From an uncultured Granulosicoccaceae bacterium (lineage in GTDB: Bacteria; Pseudomonadota; Gammaproteobacteria; Granulosicoccales; Granulosicoccaceae): a stretch of 64,000 bases of DNA. The notes beneath the pieces were generated by a model. It worked only from the letters and a program-made list of their open reading frames with translations, ran no database searches and had not been told where the DNA came from. Where the stretch lies: contig CALLBO010000025.1 in the NCBI GenBank assembly GCA_937998875.1, positions 1-64,000 on the forward strand. The letters are read 5' to 3'. A program made the position numbers and the translations under genes. The number at the start of each line of letters is the position of its first letter. The stretch's first letter is position 1. This document shows, piece by piece, positions 36,588 through 44,159 of this stretch.

Positions 36588-37025
36588 ATGTTTGACAACA
36601 AAAAATTTATGCTATTGGGCATTGTACTTTCACTGTCACATCTGATAACACTAAATGCCTACGCGCTGGACCGATCACCGGCCCCTGCCGACGCTCATGT
36701 CTATTTTGTCGCCCCTGTTAACGGAGCTACTGTAACTAGCCCCGTAACAGTTGTATTTGGACTCAAAGGCATGGGTGTCGCACCCGCAGGTGTTGATAAA
36801 GAAGATACCGGACACCATCACCTGATTATAAATGCCCCACTACCGGATCCCGGTCTGCCAATACCGGCTGACGACAATCACCAGCATTTCGGTAAAGGTC
36901 AAACGGAAACAACTATTGAGTTGCCTCCCGGTAAACATACACTGCAGCTGTTATTGGGAAATTTTATTCATGTACCACATGCTGACCCAGTGGCGTCTGA
37001 CGTAATTGAGATCACGGTCGAATAA
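36588..37025 (+). CDS. periplasmic DUF4399 protein
   Basis: The product is 145 aa with a signal peptide (MFDNKKFMLLGIVLSLSHLI, cleavage near AYALD). The mature part is the DUF4399 fold, with VYFVAPVNGATVTSPVTVVF and the His-rich block TGHHHLIINAPLP then DDNHQHFGKGQTE, ending in GKHTLQLLLGNFIHVPH. The histidines suggest metal binding. The function of the family is unknown. It diverges from the ECF sigma gene and is followed by a good terminator. Confidence 0.85.
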   Translation: MFDNKKFMLLGIVLSLSHLITLNAYALDRSPAPADAHVYFVAPVNGATVTSPVTVVFGLKGMGVAPAGVDKEDTGHHHLIINAPLPDPGLPIPADDNHQHFGKGQTETTIELPPGKHTLQLLLGNFIHVPHADPVASDVIEITVE

Positions 37026-37061
37026 AGCAAGCACAGATCTCCAAGCTGCAACGGCAACAAA

Positions 37062-37085
37062 AAAGGCCGCTCGAAGGCGGCCTTT
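37062..37085. terminator. intrinsic terminator, bidirectional
   Basis: AAAGGCCGC and GCGGCCTTT flank a short TCGAAG loop, with A-run upstream and T-run downstream. It sits between two convergent genes (stops at 37025 and 37113) and can serve both. Confidence 0.8.
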
Positions 37086-37112
37086 CAATGATTCCAGTGC
37101 TCGAGTGTGGCT

Positions 37113-37739
37113 TTACTCGAACCGATTATCACACTCAATTAAATCTATACAAGCAATGGCTTCTTGAAAAGAAATTGCCACTCCGTTTTCGGTGGGCGTA
37201 TTGTAGAGAAATTCTCCCTCAAAATCTCGCTGATCCACAATCATAAATATCTTTTGTGTTCCACCCTGCGGATCTGCGACGAAAGTAGTGCAAGAGTTAG
37301 AGAAGTTGATTGTAGCAGGAATGCCGGCAGAGCCTTCTAATGCTTGATTGAATTCATCTTCAAACGGACAATCAGGCACTAAACAGGCAGCAAACTCATC
37401 TCGGAAAGTTTGTCCAACTTCAGTGCCTATACCACCGTTATTGGTCGAAACATACAGCGACCCTTTTGTCAGGTTCATCGCATACATTCCGAAGCTACTG
37501 AAAGATTTATCACGAAGCATTCCCCACTCTTTAACAGTTTCACCTTCATCATTCAAGATAGCGATGTTTCTGATGGTTCTATTCGAGGTAAGGGTGACGT
37601 TGCAAAACTCGTCAAATTCATATTCGATAACCTCGCTTTTGTCATTTTCACCGCCGGAATGTCCTTCCTTATGATGAGCGTAACCCGGCGCAGCGACGGC
37701 TACTGAGATTATTAGACTGATAGTGGTTTTTTTTAACAT
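37113..37739 (-). CDS. secreted protein of unknown function
   Basis: The product is 208 aa from ATG 37739, chosen because GGA lies six bases upstream and the product starts with a signal peptide (MLKKTTISLIISVAVAAPG, cleavage before HHKEGH). The mature chain begins with a His-rich patch (HHKEGHSGGENDK) and has six cysteines in the later part (EFCNV, AACLVPDCPF, NSCTTF, AIACIDLIECD), probably forming disulfides. No family is recognised. It converges with the DUF4399 gene, also periplasmic and His-rich, so both may bind metal. Confidence 0.7.
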   Translation of the reverse strand: MLKKTTISLIISVAVAAPGYAHHKEGHSGGENDKSEVIEYEFDEFCNVTLTSNRTIRNIAILNDEGETVKEWGMLRDKSFSSFGMYAMNLTKGSLYVSTNNGGIGTEVGQTFRDEFAACLVPDCPFEDEFNQALEGSAGIPATINFSNSCTTFVADPQGGTQKIFMIVDQRDFEGEFLYNTPTENGVAISFQEAIACIDLIECDNRFE

Positions 37740-37870
37740 GAGATATCCAAAAATTAGGGTAAACACTAGCTATCGCTCACGTTTAAATGCGTAAGCAATG
37801 TTGCTTTTTACCCTTTTGAACATGTGATGGCAAGTAGCAACCAGTTACCAGCCAATAGTCAAGGTCGAAC

Positions 37871-37900
37871 AATGCGCGCCTCTACTCAAAGACGCGCATT
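37871..37900. terminator. possible weak terminator hairpin
   Basis: AATGCGCG and CGCGCATT form an 8-bp stem with a 14-base loop just after the monooxygenase stop (37928). It has no clear T-run, so it may only be a 3'-end stabiliser. Confidence 0.3.
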
Positions 37901-37927
37901 GGTGAACGTTGACAAGACAATTAGCAA

Positions 37928-39742
37928 TTAGCTCTTGTGATGGGACTCCTGCAGCGCATACACAGGGGTGTCGATCCCTTCCATTCTTGCTTTCAGTTGC
38001 AGGCTTAAATATATCGAGTAGTGGCGTGACTGATGGAGATTGCCGCCGTGAAACCAGAGCCCTTCTTGCTGAGTTGGTTTCCACATATTTCTAAGTTCAC
38101 CTTCCCAGGGACCCGGATCTTTAATCGTGTCGGACCCCAGGCCCCAGACCTTACCTACTTTATCTGCCACTTCCTGACTTATCAGCTGGGCTGCCCAACC
38201 ATTCATTGACCCATAACCTGTTGCCATGACGATGAGATCGGCCTCCAAACTACTGCCATCACTGAATTCAACCCCGGTTGCTGTGATACGTTCTACCTCA
38301 ACACCGGATTTAAGCTTAATGTCACCGTTAGCTACAAGTTCAGAGGCACCAACATCAATATAATAACCCGAACCGCGACGCAAATATTTGCAAAACAAGC
38401 CTGATCCATCTTCTCCGAAGTCGAGCATAAACCCTGCTTTCTCAAGACGATCGTATAAATCTTTATCCCGCTCTTTCATTTCGGCATAAACGGGTACTTG
38501 CAGTGATGGCAACACCCGGTAAGGCAATGAGGCGAATATCATGTCAGCCATTTCAGTGGTCACGCCATTAGCCAATGCGTCTTCACTGTATAAACCACCC
38601 AGCGCAAGATCCATCAAAGTATCGGATTTGGCAATATGTGTGGAGCTTCGCTGCACCATCGTGACATTTGCACCGTTCTCCCATAGATCTGCACAGATAT
38701 CATGTGACGAATTATTTGCACCGATCACTACGCATTTTTTGCCTTTATACTTTTCTCCTCCTGGATGTTTACTTGAGTGATGTATATCTCCCTTAAAATC
38801 ATCGATCCCTTCAAAGTCCGGAATATTGGGTACAGCAGACATGCCGGTAGCCAGGACCAACTGGTTCGGCTTTAGTGTTACCTGCTTACCGTCACGTACG
38901 ACGTTAACCGTCCATGTGCCACTGGCTTCGTCATAACTTGCGTTTTCACATGATGTAGAAGACCAGTAGTTCAATTCCATGACTTTGGTGTACATTTCTA
39001 ACCAGTCGCCCAACTTATCTTTCGGTGCAAAAACAGGCCAATGATCGGGAAACTTCAAATAAGGAAGATGGTCGTACCAAACCGGGTCATGCAAACACAG
39101 GGATTTATAACGGTTACGCCAGCTATCACCAGGCCGGCTGTTTTTTTCAACGATAATAGTCGGCACACCGAGTCGCTTTAACCGTGCACCAAGCCCGATT
39201 CCACCTTGCCCACCTCCAATAATCACACAGTAGGGCTGGGTGTCATACCCGAGTGAAGCTTCCTCTTCCTGTTTTCGTTCAAGCCAATTTTTACGTGCTT
39301 TCTCAGCACCATGTACAACACCGACATCACGAGTACGACCAGACCTTTCTTCGTGCCCTTTAAGTGACTTTATGGTTGTAAGCAACGTCCAGCAGCCCGC
39401 ATCGTTCAATCTTATGTGTCCTTCACACGTCGCCACCGTTGTTTCAAACGTTAACCAACCCTCGGTAATGCCATCGGCTTCAGTTGCATCCCCCACTAAC
39501 TGCCAGTTACTGGATTTAACATGTGCTTTGGTGGCATCCAGCATAGAAATAATCTCTGCATGGCCTTCCATCGTTTTTAAGTTCCAGGTAAACGATACAA
39601 AATCACGCCAAAATCCATTCGGATCAAACAGTGCCGCTACACTATCGGAATCACTTTTATCAAGTGCCGATGAAAACTCAACCAACCACTGTTGAATGCG
39701 CTCCGTAGCTGGATTAATTGCTTCTGCAGTATTATCTGACAC
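37928..39742 (-). CDS. flavin-containing (FMO-type) monooxygenase with N-terminal NTF2-like domain
   Basis: The product is 604 aa from GTG 39742 with GAGGGAAA upstream. Residues about 10-130 resemble an NTF2/SnoaL-type fold (RIQQWLVEFSSALDKSD, DPNGFWRDFVSF). Then come the FAD motif VIIGGGQGGIGLGARL, the FMO/Baeyer-Villiger fingerprint-like FKGDIHHSSKH, the NADPH motif CVVIGANNSSHDICADL and the second dinucleotide strand LIVMATGYGSM. It would oxygenate a soft nucleophile (N, S) or a ketone using NADPH and O2 in the cytosol. The substrate is unknown. FMO proteins with this front domain are widespread in bacteria. Confidence 0.88.
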   Translation of the reverse strand: MSDNTAEAINPATERIQQWLVEFSSALDKSDSDSVAALFDPNGFWRDFVSFTWNLKTMEGHAEIISMLDATKAHVKSSNWQLVGDATEADGITEGWLTFETTVATCEGHIRLNDAGCWTLLTTIKSLKGHEERSGRTRDVGVVHGAEKARKNWLERKQEEEASLGYDTQPYCVIIGGGQGGIGLGARLKRLGVPTIIVEKNSRPGDSWRNRYKSLCLHDPVWYDHLPYLKFPDHWPVFAPKDKLGDWLEMYTKVMELNYWSSTSCENASYDEASGTWTVNVVRDGKQVTLKPNQLVLATGMSAVPNIPDFEGIDDFKGDIHHSSKHPGGEKYKGKKCVVIGANNSSHDICADLWENGANVTMVQRSSTHIAKSDTLMDLALGGLYSEDALANGVTTEMADMIFASLPYRVLPSLQVPVYAEMKERDKDLYDRLEKAGFMLDFGEDGSGLFCKYLRRGSGYYIDVGASELVANGDIKLKSGVEVERITATGVEFSDGSSLEADLIVMATGYGSMNGWAAQLISQEVADKVGKVWGLGSDTIKDPGPWEGELRNMWKPTQQEGLWFHGGNLHQSRHYSIYLSLQLKARMEGIDTPVYALQESHHKS

Positions 39743-40599
39743 TTCGTTTCCCTCTCTCGGTTGTGTTGTTATTAATCAATTACTCAATACAAATAATTCC
39801 TAACATATATGCGGGACTCTGGATTACGGTTGATGCTCTATACGCTATGAGCTACGGACAGTTTGCTGAAGCCTGTGACGCTGGTAGCACTGTCTGTTTA
39901 GACACCCAGCATCACACTACACCAGGCAGAGCTTCCACTCAACCCGGAATCAGGTTCAACAGACATATCAAATGGCGGACAGTACTCTTACGATAAAACG
40001 TAAATGTTTTGATGAATTCTTTGACATTGTCCGTCATTGCCACGGGCTCGGGAACTTGCTTTTTCACAGTATTCTAACTCCTGCCACGCCCTCACGCAGC
40101 ACTCTGGTTTTGCGCCTATTGAAATGACTGAGAGCCAGCTGTCGATAAAACATTGCCTATTCGGACTGGGCATACCACAACGAATACAAAGAGACGGTAC
40201 CAACGGGTTTTCAACCAGATGTTTCGGCACTTTACCCAGTGACACCGGAACTCAGGCGTCGTATGTACTGGTAGTTGAGCGATCTGACCGTGGCTCAAAA
40301 ATGCTATCGCCGGCGTTATTGTCTCAATGGGACTCTCGCCTGCTGATAAAACGCATAAACGGGTTTTGGGAGATCAAGCCGTAACCAGGATTTGTTCCGC
40401 CATTCGCGAAAAGCAAGCTGGTGATGGCGCTGGAAATTCTGGTTCGAGATCACGTCACCTATCTATCATCATGTTTCTCATTGTGTCAGAATCACGATGT
40501 GTGTTAAGGGTTCAGTAGCCTGAATTTCCTTAGGTGCAGGATGCAGCAGCCACACAGTAGTGAATCAAGGAACCTGTACCAATACTATCGAGCGATTTA
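39743..40599. other. long intergenic region, possibly decayed
   Basis: About 860 bp without an acceptable gene. On the plus strand 40022-40383 is open and encodes a stretch (TESQLSIKHCLFGLGIPQRI and LVVERSDRGSK) that loosely recalls the end of a LysR effector domain. It has no start, no N-terminal half and odd composition. Confidence 0.35.
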
Positions 40600-40914
40600 A
40601 TGAAAACTACTTTCCCGGTTGTAAATACAGACCCCAATGTAACGCGCCAGGTTTTGGCAGATCATCCCGATTTAATGGTAGTGGCCTTTAACTTCGCAGA
40701 AGCGGGAGCTGAAGGCGCCCTACACAAGCACCCGCATGTTCAATCAACCTTTGTAAAGTCCGGACGATATATTTTTACTGTTGAAGGGATGCAAACTGAA
40801 GTTGGCCCTGGTGATAGCTTTGTTGTTCCTACTAACACTGAACATGGATGCGTGTGCCTTGAGCCAGGCACATTGATCGATTCTTTTACACCACGAAGAG
40901 ATGACTTTCTCTAA
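40600..40914 (+). CDS. small cupin-domain protein
   Basis: This 104-aa single-domain cupin has first motif GALHKHPHVQSTFVKSG with metal-binding His residues, and second motif PGDSFVVPTNTEHGC with the last His. The fold binds a divalent metal and small carboxylates or sugars; such short cupins may be isomerases, dioxygenases or sensors. It is cytosolic and stands alone, with no operon partner. Confidence 0.85.
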   Translation: MKTTFPVVNTDPNVTRQVLADHPDLMVVAFNFAEAGAEGALHKHPHVQSTFVKSGRYIFTVEGMQTEVGPGDSFVVPTNTEHGCVCLEPGTLIDSFTPRRDDFL

Positions 40915-41450
40915 AGACAAATCGGGTGCCATAGTCACTGCGCATTTATTCGTGCGCAGATATTGATTTCATGTAACACCGGTAAGATGCTACGGATAGA
41001 CTTCCGTTGACATAAACCAACACCAACTGGTGATTTGATTCATCAGAACAGCTCCCGTTTAAAAACCCACCACACCCACCGCCTTGTTGATTTTTTTTGC
41101 CATACCCACCCTGACCAGGCTCGGAAAGATCCATAATTTTCGGGAATTACCGGTGGTTGAGCTGGTGATCGGGATTTGACTTTTTCGTCACCACTATAAC
41201 CAACGAATATAGAAATATTGTTATCTGCATTACTCAATGCTTATAGAGATGAACCGCGGGAGGAATCCATCAAAAGCTACTGAATGTAGGCCTTGAGAGA
41301 ATTTAAGAACGTTCATACGATGCCGCTATTTACGAATGTTTCTGGTGAAAGCATCTCCGAATGAGAAGTGTGCGAGATAAAGTGAGTTACATCAGAGATC
41401 TATAACCGGCAGTTGGAATTACGGAAGGGATGTAGAGACGGTACTCTTAC
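40915..41450. other. intergenic DNA, no accepted gene
   Basis: Two short minus-strand open frames (ending at 41043 and 40946) overlap in different phases. One reads a Gly-rich stretch (GGYGKKNQQGGGCGGF). Neither has a convincing start signal. The region must hold the promoter of the two-gene unit at 41451. Confidence 0.35.
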
Positions 41451-41966
41451 ATGGCACAAGTTGACAACTACACAGCTACAAGTCCGGCGATTTCCAACAA
41501 TGGATTTCTATTGTCTGTGGCGGTTTTTCCCGTACTGGTGGCCGGACTACTCACCCTGGTGATCAAAGCGTTCGTCCCTTTTTCAACTATTGATGCTGAT
41601 ACACAGTTTGCCTCGATCTCCAGTCCAAAGCATAACAGTTCTGTCTCCCGACAATATGTAGTGAGTGGAACCACAAAACAGAGCTTTGGAGACAAACATT
41701 TGTTTTTGGTTGAGGAGACCAGCGGGATCATCTATCCAAAGGTTTCCGTCCCATCGGAAGCTGGCCCCTGGTCGGCTAACCTGTACACCGGGGCACCTGT
41801 TGGTAACAACTTTCGGATCGTCTTGCTGGCCATAAACACAGCTGACAAAACCATATTCAAAGAATGGCTTAACAACGGCGAGCAGACAGGAGAGTATCCC
41901 GGCTTAACCAATACTGAATCGATGCAAGAACTGACGGCTGTAACTGTGCAGGTGTTAGATGAGTAA
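41451..41966 (+). CDS. membrane-anchored protein of unknown function, coupled to an acyltransferase
   Basis: The product is 171 aa with a single N-terminal transmembrane helix (FLLSVAVFPVLVAGLLTLVI, about residues 19-38) and a periplasmic domain of about 125 residues. This begins ISSPKHNSSVSRQYVVSGTT, reminiscent of immunoglobulin-like beta domains, and contains PWSANLYTGAPVGNNFRIVL. The last codons overlap the acyltransferase start by 8 bp, so both are made together. It is possibly a partner that presents or recognises the acceptor polymer. Confidence 0.65.
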   Translation: MAQVDNYTATSPAISNNGFLLSVAVFPVLVAGLLTLVIKAFVPFSTIDADTQFASISSPKHNSSVSRQYVVSGTTKQSFGDKHLFLVEETSGIIYPKVSVPSEAGPWSANLYTGAPVGNNFRIVLLAINTADKTIFKEWLNNGEQTGEYPGLTNTESMQELTAVTVQVLDE

Positions 41967-43131
41967 TTCCAAGCCACAACAACGGCTAAATACCGACACG
42001 CGAATGCACTGGCTCGACGGGGCACGTCTGGCCGCTGCGTTTTGTATTATCGGCCTACACTCATCGGCCGATCAATGGGGGCAGGCATTTAGGCATGCAT
42101 TACCAGGTGAAAGAGTTTTCCCGGTTATGATGCGCACTGTTTCAGAAGTTGCCAGTACAGAGTACTTTATTCTGGTATCGCTGTTTTTGTTAGCCGTTCG
42201 AATGTCCAGGAATGAATTATCCTACTCTGCCAATATAAAACAGCAAGTCCGGAGGTTGCTGGTTCCTTTTCTGGTATGGACGATATTCTATGCATTTTTT
42301 AGATTGTACAAAGCGTACCATCTGGACTACACCAGCTCCATGTGGAGTGAAATTACGCAGTGGCAGAATTGGGTGTACTACCTGACACTCGGGTGGTCGA
42401 ACTATCACATGCATTTTCTGCCGACACTTTTTGTTCTGATTTTATTTTATCCTATCTATAAGCTGGCTATACGTGCCCCGATGATCGGACTCGCTGTAAT
42501 CCCACTTATTTACCTCAATAATATGTTTGGTGGTTTCATCTGGCGCACTTTTGACGACATCATGGTCATTGAATCATGGATGCGAGTCGCAAAGTTGTTA
42601 ACGTATACCGGATACGGATTCGCAGCCTATGCGTTGTACGGGATCTGGCAAACTAAGCTGGATAAGGAAACATCAAAAAGTCTCTTCGGTTTAGCATTAC
42701 TGGCGCTCGTCATAGGGTTTTTAGTCAAGCTGGTTCACGCGACGGAAGTTATTCAAACCGGCAATTTCGGCATAAGAAGTGGCGCTGTATACATGGGTCA
42801 TTTCCTGTTTCCCTGTTTTATGGTGATGGCCTTCATGGGAACCCAGCATTTCCGATGGCCGGAAAAACTATCCCAATGGTCGAAATACTCCTTTGGCATG
42901 TATTTAATGCACCCGGCATTTCTGTACATGATTGAAGTTATCCTGCACGGGAATACTCTTTCACCAACCGCACTCGTGTTAGTGAAGTTTAGTTTCGCAG
43001 TAACAATGTCAGTGTGTATGTCAGTTGCCTTCGAGCGAAGCCGTTGGCTGGCCTGGACAATCGGGTTGGGCAAAATCCCTTACATCGAAACCAGTAACAA
43101 ACAACAGAAGACGGTTGCCGTAACCGGTTAG
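41959..43131 (+). CDS. acyltransferase family 3 membrane protein
   Basis: The product is 390 aa with about ten transmembrane helices. It opens with the family's signature LDGARLAAAFCIIGLHSSAD, with the catalytic-type His, and has RRLLVPFLVWTIFYAFFRLY and YSFGMYLMHPAFLYMIE near the end. These enzymes move acetyl or other acyl groups across the membrane onto surface polysaccharide, peptidoglycan or lipid. The acceptor is unknown. A bidirectional terminator follows about 120 bp downstream. Confidence 0.9.
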   Translation: MSNSKPQQRLNTDTRMHWLDGARLAAAFCIIGLHSSADQWGQAFRHALPGERVFPVMMRTVSEVASTEYFILVSLFLLAVRMSRNELSYSANIKQQVRRLLVPFLVWTIFYAFFRLYKAYHLDYTSSMWSEITQWQNWVYYLTLGWSNYHMHFLPTLFVLILFYPIYKLAIRAPMIGLAVIPLIYLNNMFGGFIWRTFDDIMVIESWMRVAKLLTYTGYGFAAYALYGIWQTKLDKETSKSLFGLALLALVIGFLVKLVHATEVIQTGNFGIRSGAVYMGHFLFPCFMVMAFMGTQHFRWPEKLSQWSKYSFGMYLMHPAFLYMIEVILHGNTLSPTALVLVKFSFAVTMSVCMSVAFERSRWLAWTIGLGKIPYIETSNKQQKTVAVTG

Positions 43132-43250
43132 TCCGAGATCACTCCCACAACACTTCGCCGTACTTATTCATTTTAACCATGCTGGAGAAACGCCGTGTTC
43201 AGGCGGTTTTACAGATAGCGACAAATCCAACTTACACTGTCAAAAATATA

Positions 43251-43280
43251 GGGCGCTCCATGCTGAAGCGCCCACTTTTT
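43251..43280. terminator. intrinsic terminator between convergent units
   Basis: GGGCGCT (43251-43257) pairs with AGCGCCC (43267-43273), followed by A-CTTTTT and preceded by AAAAATATA. It can end the acyltransferase transcript and, on the other strand, the binding-protein relic. Confidence 0.75.
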
Positions 43281-43295
43281 CACAGCGCAACCGAT

Positions 43296-43631
43296 CTACT
43301 TCAACAACACATCCAGTGGAACAGGCTCACGGATTGTAAAACTGCCAATCACCCCCGGCTTACCGTTTGATATTTCGACAATCTGCATCTCTGCTGTATT
43401 CTGATGATGAATCTCATCTGAGAAACTGCGCGGCCCGAAGGCAGTCGGCTCATCGGTCATTTTCTCAAGCTCCGCAGTCACAGCAGACGCTTCAACCGAT
43501 CCCGCACGTTCAACAGCTTTTGCCCAAAGGTGGATCAGAAGATACCCCGGATAAGCGTATGTGCTAGATAGGCCAGCACCCGTTGCCGCCTCAAAGAAAT
43601 CACGGAATTCATTAACAGCACGGCGTGTAGA
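43296..43631 (-). pseudogene. C-terminal remnant of a branched-chain-amino-acid-type binding protein
   Basis: The minus-strand frame is open from just after a TGA at 43632-43634 to a TAG at 43296. It encodes about 110 residues (VNEFRDFFEAATGAG, YPGYLLIHLWAKAVERAGSV, ELEKMTDEP, EMQIVEISNGKPGVIGSF) that match the C-terminal lobe of LivJ-type periplasmic binding proteins. The N-terminal ~280 residues and signal peptide are gone, and no partner permease or ATPase is nearby. This is therefore a truncated relic whose own terminator survives. Confidence 0.75.
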
Positions 43632-43634
43632 TCA

Positions 43635-44159
43635 CATAAGGCTCCGATACAAGCCGGAAACCCGATTTGGCAGACCTGCCATTCGAGCGGTGATCGAGCC
43701 TATTTACAGATCCGGATTTCGTGTCACAATTTTTTATATTGTAGGTACGTTCCCGCCCTCCAGTGCCGCTAGAAGCCGCACCGATGCACAAAAAGTGAGG
43801 TGCAAACGGTTTCCTGTGGCACTAACGGCCCGCCAACACAAGCATCCAGTCGCTATTCTAAAGCGGCCTGCGAATCAGTTCCCCCTGTTGAATCGCTTCA
43901 CACCACTTTATTCATTAAAGCTAAGTGCTTTGCGGAGCGATATATCCATTACGCCCGGAACTATTCTGAATTCCAGAAATTGAGATAGTTGTACTGTCAA
44001 CTACGGTCACACCAACATGTGACTGTGCGCGACTAGTCAGCCAACCATGAACCTGTCTGACTTATCCGTTAAACCTCCGGTACCAGAGTGCCTCGTTACT
44101 TAAATAGCGTAGCACCAGAATTTGCTGTTATGCAGTGTCTGCAATAAAAACCAGGACGT
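43635..44159. other. decayed or non-coding DNA before the giant gene
   Basis: No gene is accepted; a plus-strand open frame (to 43983) has no recognisable content and overlaps the relic antisense. The end of this stretch holds the leader of the giant gene, with AGGA four bases before the ATG at 44160. Confidence 0.4.

Noticed and set aside
40022-40383. Possible LysR effector-domain remnant
   Set aside because: Resemblance is limited to a short GLGI-type stretch; no helix-turn-helix, no upstream homology, odd composition.
40946-41237. Two overlapping minus-strand frames with Gly-rich and Trp-rich peptides (considered as a small secreted peptide or RiPP precursor)
   Set aside because: No leader-type sequence, no maturation genes nearby and no start signal.
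43561-43983. 140-codon plus-strand frame before the giant gene
   Set aside because: It runs antisense over the binding-protein relic and shows no family features.
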